DNA from: Bacteroidia bacterium
Lineage (GTDB): Bacteria > Bacteroidota > Bacteroidia > Flavobacteriales > Flavobacteriaceae
DNA length: 64,000 nt
Assembly: GCA_030431055.1 (NCBI GenBank)
Contig: JAUIJA010000003.1
Coordinates: 124,001-188,000, forward strand
Direction of reading: 5' to 3'
The position numbers and the translations under genes were made by a program. Positions 9,856-18,145 of this stretch are shown in pieces. The notes under the pieces are model-generated. The model was not told the origin of the DNA. It did not search any database and saw only the letters and a list, made by a program, of their open reading frames with translations. The first letter of the stretch is position 1. Each line of letters begins with the position of its first letter.

Positions 9856-10764
9856 ATGAAAACAAGATATATAATTTTAGTGTTATTATTTACTCAGTTA
9901 TTGTGTAATGCTCAACAAGACTCGCAATACACTCAGTATATGTATAACACTGTAAACGTAAACCCTGCTTACGCAGGTTCAAGAGAATCGTTAACACTTT
10001 TCTTATTACACAGAAGTCAGTGGGTAGGTTTAGATGGAGCGCCAGTTACAAATAATGTTTCGGCTCATACTCCTATTGGAGATTCTAATTTCGGAGTAGG
10101 TTTATCATTTATTAATGATAGAATTGGTCCTGTTGATGAAAATACAATTTCTGCGGATTTAGCATACTTCATCCAGGTTTCAAGTAATTATAAATTATCG
10201 GTTGGATTAAAAGGAACGGCTAATATATTCAATTTAGATGTAAATAAATTAAATATTTACAACGCATCCGATCCAAATTTTCAAAATTTCAATTCTGAAT
10301 TTTCACCAAATATAGGTGCTGGAGCTTATTTATTTTCAGATAAAACGTATGTTGGTCTATCAGTTCCTAACTTTTTTGAGACTAATCGTTACAACGATAA
10401 TGATGTTTCGGTAACAAAAGAAAGAATGCATTTTTATTTAATTGCAGGACATGTTTTTGATTTAAGTCCAAGTATTAAATTTAAACCAGCCTTATTAGCA
10501 AAAGCTGTTGAAGGTGCTCCTTTACAAGCAGATATAACAGCAAACTTCTTAATTCATGAAAAATTAACGTTAGGAGCTGCTTATCGTTGGGATTCAGCTG
10601 TGAGTGGATTAGTAGGGTTTCAAATTACTCCTACTCTATTTGCTGGTTATGGATACGACATGGAAACTAGTAACTTAAGTAATTATAATTCTGGTTCTCA
10701 CGAAATCTTTCTACGATTTGAAATCTTTACTAATAACCGAATCGCTGATCCAAGATTCTTCTAA
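9856..10764 (+). CDS. PorP/SprF family type IX secretion outer-membrane protein
   Basis: 302-residue outer-membrane barrel. The signal peptide ends at CNA, before QQDSQYTQYMYN. The N-terminal segment YMYNTVNVNPAYAGSRESL is diagnostic of the PorP/SprF family, whose members pair with individual type B T9SS substrates (SprF with SprB) and help them reach or stay on the surface. It lies 32 bases after the adhesin stop and 11 bases before the OmpA-family gene, so the three form one unit. Because many paralogues exist per genome, no specific symbol is given. Confidence 0.93.
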   Translation: MKTRYIILVLLFTQLLCNAQQDSQYTQYMYNTVNVNPAYAGSRESLTLFLLHRSQWVGLDGAPVTNNVSAHTPIGDSNFGVGLSFINDRIGPVDENTISADLAYFIQVSSNYKLSVGLKGTANIFNLDVNKLNIYNASDPNFQNFNSEFSPNIGAGAYLFSDKTYVGLSVPNFFETNRYNDNDVSVTKERMHFYLIAGHVFDLSPSIKFKPALLAKAVEGAPLQADITANFLIHEKLTLGAAYRWDSAVSGLVGFQITPTLFAGYGYDMETSNLSNYNSGSHEIFLRFEIFTNNRIADPRFF

Positions 10765-10775
10765 AACTACAGATT

Positions 10776-12686
10776 ATGAAAACAATATATTCAATACTAT
10801 TTATAGCATTTTATTGTGTAGGTTTCTCACAATCTGCTCAGTTAGCTTCTGCCAATAAGAAATATGAAAAATATTCTTATGTAGATGCCATAGAAATTTA
10901 TGAAAAAGTAGCCGAAAAAGGATACAAATCGGCCGAACTTTTCAAAAGACTTGGCAACGCATATTATTTCAACGGAGAAATTGATAAAGCTTCAAAATGG
11001 TATGCCGACTTATTTGCCATGAATGAAGAAGTTGAACCAGAATACTATTTTAGATATTCGCAATGTTTAAAATCACAAGGCAAATACGACGAGGCAAATA
11101 AATATCTAGAGAAATTTCATTCATTAACTAATGATACTCGCGGTGAAAAATATTCAAAAAACAAAGATTATTTAAGTGATATTGAAGCTATTTCTAGTAA
11201 ATACACTATTGAAACAACAAATCTAAATTCTGAATTTTCAGATTATGGACCAGCTTTCTTTGGTGAATCAATCGTTTTTTCTTCATCGCGTGAAAATGGT
11301 GCTGTTTCTTCTAAAGTCAACAAATGGACAGGTCAAAATAATCGCGATTTATATGTAGCTGAAATGCAAGACAGTAAAAACTTCTCTGAAGCTAAAAATT
11401 TATCAAGCGATATTAATACTAAGTTTAACGAATCTACACCTACTTTTTCTAAAAATGGTAAAACCGTTTACTTTACCCGAAATAATTTTAATGACGGAAA
11501 AAAAGGAAAAGATGATGATAAAAGTACGCTTCTAAAAATTTATAAAGCAGAAATCATTAATGGAAAATGGGATAATGTTACTGAACTTCCTTTTAATAGT
11601 GACCAATATAGTTGTGCTCATCCTAGTTTAAGTGAAGATGAAAAAACATTATATTTTGCTTCAGATATGCCTGGTGGAATTGGAAATTCCGACATTTATA
11701 AAGTTTCAATAAATGGAAACTCATTTGGAAGTCCAGAAAATTTAGGAAATCAAATCAACACAGAAGGTAGAGATACTTTTCCTTTTATTGCACACGATAA
11801 TACTTTATATTTTGCATCCGATGGACAACTTGGCTTAGGTGGATTAGATATTTTTGAAGCTAAACTTAACAGTGATAATTCTTTTGAAAAACCAACGAAT
11901 TTGGCAAAACCAATTAATAGCTCGATGGACGATTTCGGATTTATTATTAATAAAGATAAAATTGGTTATTTCTCTTCAAATCGAGATGGCGGACAAGGAT
12001 ATGATGATATTTATGCTTTCGCAGTTTGTTTACAACAAATTCATGGAGTTATTACCGATTTAGATACTAAAGAATTATTGCCAAACTCAAAAGTTGAGCT
12101 ATTTGATGAAGATATGAATAAATTATCCGAAACTAGCTCAAATGAAAACGCTGAATATGCATTTGATGGATTAGATTGTAATAAGAAATATATCGTTCGC
12201 GCTTCTAAAGAAGAGTACGATACAAATGAACAACAGATTACAACTGATAATGAAAAAGGTGAAACAGAACTAAATATTGCTTTAAAACGTAACAAATTTG
12301 AAGTTACTGAAGGAACTGATTTAGCTAAAATATTTGATATCAGTATTATTTATTTCGATTTAGATAAATGGAATATTCGTCCAGATGCTGCAAGAGATAT
12401 TCAGAAAATTATTGAAGTAATGAAGCAATATCCTAATATGCAAGTATCTATTCGTTCTCATACAGATAGCAGACAAACACATAAATACAATGAACTTTTA
12501 TCGGACAGAAGAGCAAAATCTACATTGGAATTTATGGTTAAAAACGGAATTGAAAGAGAGCGTTTAACTGCTAAAGGTTTTGGAGAAACAGAATTGGTTA
12601 ACGGATGTTCTGATGGTATTCCTTGTTCTGAAGCTGAACATCAATTAAATAGAAGAAGTGAATTTATAGTCGTAAAAATGGATTAG
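10776..12686 (+). CDS. OmpA-family protein with TPR, PD40 propeller and carboxypeptidase-like domains (PorE-like)
   Basis: 636-residue periplasmic protein. The signal peptide is cut before QSAQLA. Then come TPR helices (about 20-135), five PD40/WD40-like blades (about 150-415; for example TLYFASDMPGG and IGYFSSNRDGG), a carboxypeptidase-regulatory-like beta sandwich (about 425-500) and a C-terminal OmpA peptidoglycan-binding domain (about 520-636; IYFDLDKWNIRPDA, LSDRRAKSTLEFM). This architecture matches PorE-type proteins that tie the type IX system to peptidoglycan. It is the last gene of the adhesin block and is followed by two hairpins. Confidence 0.9.
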   Translation: MKTIYSILFIAFYCVGFSQSAQLASANKKYEKYSYVDAIEIYEKVAEKGYKSAELFKRLGNAYYFNGEIDKASKWYADLFAMNEEVEPEYYFRYSQCLKSQGKYDEANKYLEKFHSLTNDTRGEKYSKNKDYLSDIEAISSKYTIETTNLNSEFSDYGPAFFGESIVFSSSRENGAVSSKVNKWTGQNNRDLYVAEMQDSKNFSEAKNLSSDINTKFNESTPTFSKNGKTVYFTRNNFNDGKKGKDDDKSTLLKIYKAEIINGKWDNVTELPFNSDQYSCAHPSLSEDEKTLYFASDMPGGIGNSDIYKVSINGNSFGSPENLGNQINTEGRDTFPFIAHDNTLYFASDGQLGLGGLDIFEAKLNSDNSFEKPTNLAKPINSSMDDFGFIINKDKIGYFSSNRDGGQGYDDIYAFAVCLQQIHGVITDLDTKELLPNSKVELFDEDMNKLSETSSNENAEYAFDGLDCNKKYIVRASKEEYDTNEQQITTDNEKGETELNIALKRNKFEVTEGTDLAKIFDISIIYFDLDKWNIRPDAARDIQKIIEVMKQYPNMQVSIRSHTDSRQTHKYNELLSDRRAKSTLEFMVKNGIERERLTAKGFGETELVNGCSDGIPCSEAEHQLNRRSEFIVVKMD

Positions 12687-12735
12687 AACTTTTTTTCCTT
12701 AACTTCTCGTAACCTCTACCCTCTAATCCATTTTA

Positions 12736-12765
12736 GTAAACCTCTAATTTTTGTTAGAGGTTTAC
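12736..12765 (+). terminator. Perfect 12-bp hairpin after the OmpA gene
   Basis: GTAAACCTCTAA (12736-12747) pairs perfectly with TTAGAGGTTTAC (12754-12765) across a 6-base loop. No clean T-run follows, so it may be a processing or stability hairpin rather than a full terminator. Confidence 0.5.
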
Positions 12766-12784
12766 GTTTGAAATAAACAAAATA

Positions 12785-12817
12785 AAAAAGGGCAACTAAA
12801 AATTAGTTGCCCTTTTT
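12785..12817. terminator. Bidirectional terminator between the OmpA and CAP-domain genes
   Basis: GGGCAACTAA (12790-12799) pairs with TTAGTTGCCC (12803-12812). It is flanked by an A-run and a T-run, so it can end transcription from both converging genes. Confidence 0.88.
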
Positions 12818-12832
12818 ACTACGCAAAATAAT

Positions 12833-13339
12833 TTATTGTTTAATAAATATGTTTGTGTAGTATTTTCTACCCTCTGAATTATCTTTAACAGCAATTCCAA
12901 AATGAGAATAATCTCCTTCTAAATTTGCTCTATGACTATCGCTATTTATCCAAGCATTTAAAGCACTTTCTGGTGAAGAAAATCCGTAAGCTACGTTTTC
13001 TCCTACTCTTGTTGCTCCTAATACTTGTTGCATGTTTGTTTTTCTATCATTAAAATTATCGTGATTAACTGTATTTGTTGTAATCATATAATCGTTATGA
13101 CCTGAAGACACATAAGAAATATGTTCTATAATATTTAAAGCGTTCAAACCTTTGCTTACTCTATATTGGTTAACCAAATCAAGTAATTCTAATTCGAATG
13201 TTGAATGTGAATAATTTTTTGCTGTTACTGTAGATTCAGTATTTGTTGTAGGATTATCTACTGATTCACTATCGTTTGAACATGAAGTTAAAAATGAAAT
13301 TGTAAATAGGGCAAAAAGGGTTAACATTACTTTTCTCAT
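12833..13339 (-). CDS. CAP-domain (SCP/PR-1-like) lipoprotein
   Basis: 168 residues from the preferred start. It has a lipoprotein signal with the lipobox ending LTSC, then an acidic Ser/Asp/Glu linker (SNDSESVDN) of the kind seen in surface-exported Bacteroidota lipoproteins. The CAP domain shows HSTFELELLDLVNQYR, the SGHNDYM helix, VGENVAYG and SPESALNAWINSDSHR. Bacterial CAP proteins have no single established role. ATG at 13339 is chosen because it puts the hydrophobic signal directly at the N-terminus; ATGs at 13345 and 13378 are in frame. A promoter at 13419-13448 supports a single-gene transcript. Confidence 0.88.
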   Translation of the reverse strand: MRKVMLTLFALFTISFLTSCSNDSESVDNPTTNTESTVTAKNYSHSTFELELLDLVNQYRVSKGLNALNIIEHISYVSSGHNDYMITTNTVNHDNFNDRKTNMQQVLGATRVGENVAYGFSSPESALNAWINSDSHRANLEGDYSHFGIAVKDNSEGRKYYTNIFIKQ

Positions 13340-13418
13340 AATCATACTCAATATTAAATGTTTCTTTATTGTTGTCAACTTTTATACCAATCATCGATTA
13401 AATGACTGATTTTCAAGA

Positions 13419-13448
13419 CAAAAGTACAACATAACCGACAACATGCAA
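13419..13448 (-). promoter_or_regulatory. Promoter for the CAP-domain lipoprotein gene
   Basis: Reading the minus strand: TTG (13448-13446), a 19-base spacer, TACTTTTG (13426-13419). This matches the Flavobacterium consensus, with transcription predicted about 75 bases before the ATG at 13339. Confidence 0.6.
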
Positions 13449-13500
13449 TTTTTTTCGATAAAATGCATGTTTTTTTAACATTTAATTAAGCGTTTGACTA

Positions 13501-14145
13501 TCAAGGAGATAACCTGTCTATTTTCCAGTAGTAATTTTTTGATAATTTATAACGAATACGATCGTGAAGTCGGTTTGGACGACCTTGCCAAAATTCAACT
13601 TCAATAGGTTTTACTAAAAATCCGCCCCAAAAATCTGGTCTTGGAACTTCTTTCTCTTCGTATTCTTTTTCAAGTTGGTTTAAATTTTCTTCTAAATATT
13701 CACGATTTGGAATCACTTCGCTTTGTGCAGAAACTAATGCGCCAAGTTGACTTCCCTTTGGTCGAGAAGCAAAATAATTATCGGAAATTATATCAGATGT
13801 TTTCTCAGCAATACCTTTTATAATAACTTGACGTTCCATAGAATGCCAAAAAAATGACAAACAAATATTAGGGTTTTCTAAAATTGCTTTTCCTTTTTCC
13901 GAATTATAATTGGTATAAAAAATAAAACCTTCTTCGTTAAATTTTTTCAACAGCACTACTCTGCTTTTAGGAAATCCATCTAAGCCCAAAGTGGAAACTG
14001 TCATTGCATTAACTTCGTCAACGCCACCAAAGTCTTCTACTTCATGAAACCAACGGTTAAATAAGTTTATTGGATCTTCTGGAATATTAGTTTCTAAAAG
14101 TTCTGATTTTTCGTATGATTTTCTATAATTTCCTAAATCTTTCAT
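13501..14145 (-). CDS. pdxH: Pyridoxamine 5'-phosphate oxidase
   Basis: FMN enzyme that oxidises pyridoxamine/pyridoxine 5'-phosphate to pyridoxal 5'-phosphate, the cofactor used by several enzymes in this window (two racemases, a methionine-gamma-lyase-like enzyme). At 214 residues it has the standard length. Visible family motifs are SRVVLLKKFNEEGFIFYTNY (FMN and substrate contacts), ASRPKGSQLGA and the C-terminal WQGRPNRLHDRIRY, ending WKIDRLSP. It is last in a minus-strand run with rnz, pyrB and pyrR, 62 bases after rnz. Confidence 0.95.
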   Translation of the reverse strand: MKDLGNYRKSYEKSELLETNIPEDPINLFNRWFHEVEDFGGVDEVNAMTVSTLGLDGFPKSRVVLLKKFNEEGFIFYTNYNSEKGKAILENPNICLSFFWHSMERQVIIKGIAEKTSDIISDNYFASRPKGSQLGALVSAQSEVIPNREYLEENLNQLEKEYEEKEVPRPDFWGGFLVKPIEVEFWQGRPNRLHDRIRYKLSKNYYWKIDRLSP

Positions 14146-14207
14146 TTTACTTTTTCTTCTTGGTAAAAAGGCTAATTATAAATTTTAAAATTCGGCTTAA
14201 ATATGAC

Positions 14208-15113
14208 TCAGAGTTCGATTTCTTTTCCATCATCTGCAAGTATTACGTTATTAAAAATTGTTTTGGCTTCTGCTTTAAATGGTTCTAAACTACCATATCG
14301 CGTAGAATAATGTCCCATTATTAAAGCCTTTACATTTGCCAATTTAGCAATTTTTGCGGCTTGTTTTGCAGTTGTGTGCATAGTTTTTTCTGCTAAATGT
14401 TCTTCCGACTCTAAAAATGTAGTTTCATGATAGAGAAAATTTACATCTTTTATTATAGGAATTATTTCTTCATTATAAACCGTATCACTACAAAATGCAT
14501 AGCTCTTTTCTGGTTCAGGGTCGAATGTCAGTTCAGCATTGGGAATAATTCTTCCATCGTCTAATTTCATATCACCACCGTAAACTAACTTTTGAAAATA
14601 GCAAGTGTCTATTTTATAGCTTTCTACAGCTTCTAAGTTTAACTTACGCTTTATGTTTTTTTCTTGAAATAAAAATCCGTTTGTGTAAACTCTATGTTTT
14701 AAAGGAATTGTTCTAACAATAGCTTTTTCGTCTTCAAAAATAACTTCGCTTTCTTTAGAAACTAATTCGTGAAAATATAAATTATAACCTGTATATGAAC
14801 CAGAAGCTCTTAGCTGAAGTAAAATAATTTCTTTAATTCCTTTTGGTCCGTAAACGTGCAAATCTTTATCACGATTTAGTAACATAAAAGTAGAAATCAA
14901 TCCAACTAAACCGTAGAAATGATCGCCGTGTAAATGAGAAATAAAAATATGATTAATTCGAGAAAACTTAATTTTATTCTTGCGAAGCTGCACTTGAGTT
15001 CCTTCTCCACAATCGATTAAAAATAAATGATTTTTTACTTCTAAAACTTGAGCAGTAGGATTTGATATGGTTCGTGGTGTAGCGGCATAACAGCCTAGAA
15101 TTGTTAACTTCAT
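14208..15113 (-). CDS. rnz: Ribonuclease Z (tRNA 3'-processing endonuclease)
   Basis: 301-residue short-form RNase Z of the metallo-beta-lactamase fold. It cuts tRNA precursors at the 3' end. The zinc motif SHLHGDH gives His60, His62, Asp64 and His65. FCSDTVYNEE supplies the bridging aspartate, HETTFLESEEHLAEKTMHTT is the family signature with a zinc histidine, and GHYSTRY supplies the last histidine. The start MKLTILGCYAATPR is typical of the family. It follows a small STAS-like gene by 42 bases. Confidence 0.95.
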   Translation of the reverse strand: MKLTILGCYAATPRTISNPTAQVLEVKNHLFLIDCGEGTQVQLRKNKIKFSRINHIFISHLHGDHFYGLVGLISTFMLLNRDKDLHVYGPKGIKEIILLQLRASGSYTGYNLYFHELVSKESEVIFEDEKAIVRTIPLKHRVYTNGFLFQEKNIKRKLNLEAVESYKIDTCYFQKLVYGGDMKLDDGRIIPNAELTFDPEPEKSYAFCSDTVYNEEIIPIIKDVNFLYHETTFLESEEHLAEKTMHTTAKQAAKIAKLANVKALIMGHYSTRYGSLEPFKAEAKTIFNNVILADDGKEIEL

Positions 15114-15155
15114 TTTTTTGCTTTTAGCATATTGCTTACAGCTTAAAGCAATAAA

Positions 15156-15488
15156 TTAAAATCCTAAATCGCGTTCGATTTCTTCCATTTCGATAATATC
15201 GTGTGCTTCTAAAACCGAAGGAACAATATGAATATCTTCTGGAACTTCATTAAAATCGATATTTTCAGCAACAATAACAAACGATTTTTTACCATCGATA
15301 TGTTGGGTAGCCAATTCTTTAAAATTTAATAAATCAGTTAATGAAACTTTAGGATCGTGTGTGATATCTAAAATTAGATTTTCATTTTTAAAGTTGTGAT
15401 ATTCATTTTTTATGTTTTCTAAAAACCAAACAATATCACCTCTTGTCTCTTTTATAATTGTAGTATGTCCTTTTTTATCAACTTTCAT
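15156..15488 (-). CDS. Small STAS-like protein, RNase Z neighbour
   Basis: 110-residue soluble protein of unknown function. The alternating strand/helix pattern, with NLILDITHDPKVSLTDLLNF followed by a helix and a strand (KSFVIVAENIDF), resembles a STAS/anti-anti-sigma fold, but no phosphorylatable serine motif is convincing. ATG at 15488 is preferred over a TTG two codons upstream. It lies between pyrB and rnz on the same strand with short spacers. Databases sometimes name such genes after the neighbouring ribonuclease Z, which would be wrong here: there is no metallo-beta-lactamase motif. Confidence 0.7.
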   Translation of the reverse strand: MKVDKKGHTTIIKETRGDIVWFLENIKNEYHNFKNENLILDITHDPKVSLTDLLNFKELATQHIDGKKSFVIVAENIDFNEVPEDIHIVPSVLEAHDIIEMEEIERDLGF

Positions 15489-15520
15489 ATTCAAATTTTA
15501 GCTACGCTAATATACTAAAT

Positions 15521-16450
15521 CTATTGTTTTATTTTACTAGCCAATAAATAAATAACCGCCATTCTTATTGCTACTCCGTTTTCAACTTGATTTAAAATAA
15601 CCGATTGTTGAGAATCAGCAACATCAGAAGTAATTTCTACTCCACGATTTATTGGTCCAGGATGCATAATTACTACTTCTTTATCAAGTGAATCAAGCAA
15701 TTCTTTAGTTACTCCATATTGCTGTGTATATTCCCTTGTAGATGGAAAATAATTCACATCTAATCGTTCGTTTTGAACGCGAAGCATATTCGCTACATCT
15801 GCCCATTCTAAAGCTTTTCTCAAATTAGATTCCACTTTTACGCCTAAGCTTTCAATATGTTTTGGCATTAAGGTTTTCGGTCCGCATAATTTAACTTCTG
15901 CTCCTAATTTTTGTAGCGCAAAAATATTAGACAACGCTACTCTTGAATGTAAAACATCTCCAACAATCACTACTTTTTTTCCGCCAACATCACCTAGCTT
16001 TTCTCTAATAGTAAAACTATCCAATAACGCTTGTGTTGGATGTTCGTGTGCTCCATCTCCAGCATTTACCACACTTGCATTAATGTTTTGCGATAAGAAA
16101 TGAGCTGCTCCAGGCGAACTATGGCGCATCACAACCATATCCACTTTCATTGATAAAATGTTGTTTACTGTATCGATTAAGGTTTCTCCTTTTTTAACCG
16201 AGGATTGCGCTGCCGAAAAACTCATTACATCTGCAGAAAGTCGTTTTTGAGCTAATTCAAACGAAAGTTTTGTTCGTGTACTATTTTCAAAGAAAATATT
16301 GGCTATGGTAACATCACGAAGTGAAGGCACTTTCTTTATTGGTCTATTAATTACTTCTTTAAAATGATCGGCAGTTTCAAAGATTAAATCAATATCTTCT
16401 TTTGTTATGTATTTTATTCCAATTAAATGATTTGTAGATAACTCTTTCAT
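15521..16450 (-). CDS. pyrB: Aspartate carbamoyltransferase, catalytic subunit
   Basis: Joins carbamoyl phosphate and aspartate in pyrimidine synthesis. 309 residues, normal catalytic-chain length. The carbamoyl-phosphate motif is FENSTRTKLSFE (STRT at 57-60). HPTQALLDSFTI holds the conserved histidine, and MHPGPINRGVEI is the aspartate-loop signature. No pyrI regulatory subunit is adjacent. It lies 26 bases downstream of pyrR, consistent with a pyr operon. Confidence 0.96.
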   Translation of the reverse strand: MKELSTNHLIGIKYITKEDIDLIFETADHFKEVINRPIKKVPSLRDVTIANIFFENSTRTKLSFELAQKRLSADVMSFSAAQSSVKKGETLIDTVNNILSMKVDMVVMRHSSPGAAHFLSQNINASVVNAGDGAHEHPTQALLDSFTIREKLGDVGGKKVVIVGDVLHSRVALSNIFALQKLGAEVKLCGPKTLMPKHIESLGVKVESNLRKALEWADVANMLRVQNERLDVNYFPSTREYTQQYGVTKELLDSLDKEVVIMHPGPINRGVEITSDVADSQQSVILNQVENGVAIRMAVIYLLASKIKQ

Positions 16451-16476
16451 TTAGCTTGTCGTTGTGTAGTTGTTTG

Positions 16477-17019
16477 TTATTTCTTTTCTTCTAGTAAAAC
16501 CAAATCTTCTCCGCTATTTTCTTGCCATTTTACTACAACCTTTTCATTGTTTATCGCATCAACTTGTCGGCCACGATAATCAGGTTGAATAGGTAAATGT
16601 CGGCTAAAACGTCTATCAATTAAAGTAAGTAATTCTATTTCGGCTGGTCGTCCAAATGATTGAATTGCCGTTAATGCCGAACGAATACTTCTTCCTGTAT
16701 ATAAAACGTCATCTATAAAAACCACTTTTTTATCTTCAACTATAAAATCGATTTCAGTTTTATTTGCTTCAAGCGGTTTTTCGCCTCTTCTAAAATCATC
16801 TCTATAGAACGTGATGTCTAAAAAGCCCAATTTAATCTTAGATATATTATAATCGCTTTCTAAAATCTCAGCTAATCTTTTGGCTAAATACGAACCTCTA
16901 GGTTGAATTCCTATTAAAATAGTATCGGAAAAATCATTATGATTTTCAATGAGTTGACAAGCCAAACGGTGCAAAATAATGTTTACTTCTTTTGCGGAAA
17001 GTAATATTTTTTGACTCAT
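16477..17019 (-). CDS. pyrR: PyrR bifunctional pyr regulator / uracil phosphoribosyltransferase
   Basis: 180-residue phosphoribosyltransferase. The PRPP-binding motif is VVFIDDVLYTGRS (99-111). The N-terminal hood segment, LIGIQPRGSYLAKRLAE and the C-terminal LLTLIDRRFSRHLPIQPDY match PyrR, which in Gram-positives binds pyr mRNA and attenuates transcription. It is first in the run ahead of pyrB. I see no convincing PyrR-binding attenuator in the 80 bases upstream or in the 26-base pyrR-pyrB gap, so RNA-binding regulation is not supported locally. Confidence 0.93.
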   Translation of the reverse strand: MSQKILLSAKEVNIILHRLACQLIENHNDFSDTILIGIQPRGSYLAKRLAEILESDYNISKIKLGFLDITFYRDDFRRGEKPLEANKTEIDFIVEDKKVVFIDDVLYTGRSIRSALTAIQSFGRPAEIELLTLIDRRFSRHLPIQPDYRGRQVDAINNEKVVVKWQENSGEDLVLLEEKK

Positions 17020-17099
17020 GAAGTAAGAAGTTGTGTTTGGTGGGTAAATTTACAATATTTTTCTTTAAATTTAAGCGAAGTCAAAATAAAGATAAAATT

Positions 17100-17969
17100 A
17101 TGTCTATTAAAAAAATAGAATTAGTTATTGCACCGCCTACTCCACACTTTGTTGGCGATGGATTTAGAGTACACAATTTCATTCCAAGTGCTTATCATTT
17201 AGATATGGAAAGAATGAGTCCGTTTATTATGTTAGATTACAATTCGAAACACTTTTTTAGTGCTACCGAAAAGCCACGTGGTGTTGGTGTACATCCACAT
17301 AGAGGATTTGAAACGGTTACCATTGCTTACAACGGTAAAGTTGAACATCATGATAGCGCTGGTGGCGGCGGAATTATAGGTCAAGGCGATGTACAATGGA
17401 TGACCGCAGCTAGTGGTGTTTTACATAAAGAATTTCACGAAACCGAATGGGCAAAAGAAGGCGGAATATTCCAGATGGTACAATTATGGGTGAATTTACC
17501 TAAGAAAGACAAAATGAGTAAGCCAAAATACCAAGCCATTAAAAATAGCGAAATGACAAAAGTTGATTTGGGTGAAAATGGTTATATAGAAGTTATTGCT
17601 GGTAATTACAATGAAAACAAAGGTCCGGCTTCAACTTTTAGTCCCGTAAATATGATGAATGCTAAACTTAAAACTGGTGGCAAGGCCGAATTTAATTTCC
17701 CAGCGCATTACAATACAGGTTTAGTCATCATTGAAGGAACAGTAAAAGTGAATGGTGAAGCTGTAGCAACTGATCATTTTGTATTATTTGAAAACGAAGG
17801 TGAAGCTTTTACAATTGAAGCTACTGAAGATGCTATTGTTCTAGTGTTAAGTGGTGAACCTATTAACGAACCTATTGTAGCCCATGGTCCGTTTGTTATG
17901 AATACAAAAGAGGAAATTATTCAAGCGTTTAACGATTTTAATGACGGAAAATTTGGGTATTTAGAATAG
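17100..17969 (+). CDS. Pirin family protein
   Basis: 289-residue double-cupin iron protein. The metal motif is HPHRGFETVT (His65, His67), with GVLHKEF further on (His109, Glu111). HHDSAGGGG and QWMTAASG are pirin signatures. Bacterial pirins include quercetinases and regulators of metabolism or oxidative stress; which applies here is unknown. ATG at 17100 starts the conserved MSIKKIELVI; a longer reading from a TTG at 17031 would add an unconserved tail and is rejected. It is divergent from pyrR and followed by a terminator. Confidence 0.92.
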   Translation: MSIKKIELVIAPPTPHFVGDGFRVHNFIPSAYHLDMERMSPFIMLDYNSKHFFSATEKPRGVGVHPHRGFETVTIAYNGKVEHHDSAGGGGIIGQGDVQWMTAASGVLHKEFHETEWAKEGGIFQMVQLWVNLPKKDKMSKPKYQAIKNSEMTKVDLGENGYIEVIAGNYNENKGPASTFSPVNMMNAKLKTGGKAEFNFPAHYNTGLVIIEGTVKVNGEAVATDHFVLFENEGEAFTIEATEDAIVLVLSGEPINEPIVAHGPFVMNTKEEIIQAFNDFNDGKFGYLE

Positions 17970-17992
17970 ACTCTCTAAATGCTTAAGGTTTA

Positions 17993-18019
17993 AAATAAGG
18001 CAGTTGCCCTATTTTTTTT
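17993..18019 (+). terminator. Terminator after the pirin gene
   Basis: AATAAGGCA pairs with TGCCCTATT with one mismatch, followed by a run of eight T (18012-18019). Confidence 0.7.
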
Positions 18020-18145
18020 CAGTTATTTATTTGAGATTTTTGATGTATCAAGTTTAATTAACCATAAAGCAAACAAATATGAAAATCTATTTCAACCAAC
18101 AAGCTACATTCTTACAACAAACCTATAATTGAAAACTTAGACACA

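Noticed and set aside
17031..17099. Longer pirin reading from an upstream TTG
   Set aside because: The added residues are not pirin-like; the ATG at 17100 starts the conserved MSIKKIELVI.
16451..17099. PyrR-dependent attenuator around pyrR/pyrB
   Set aside because: Neither the 26-base gap nor the 80 bases upstream of pyrR holds a convincing anti-terminator/terminator pair or PyrR-binding loop.
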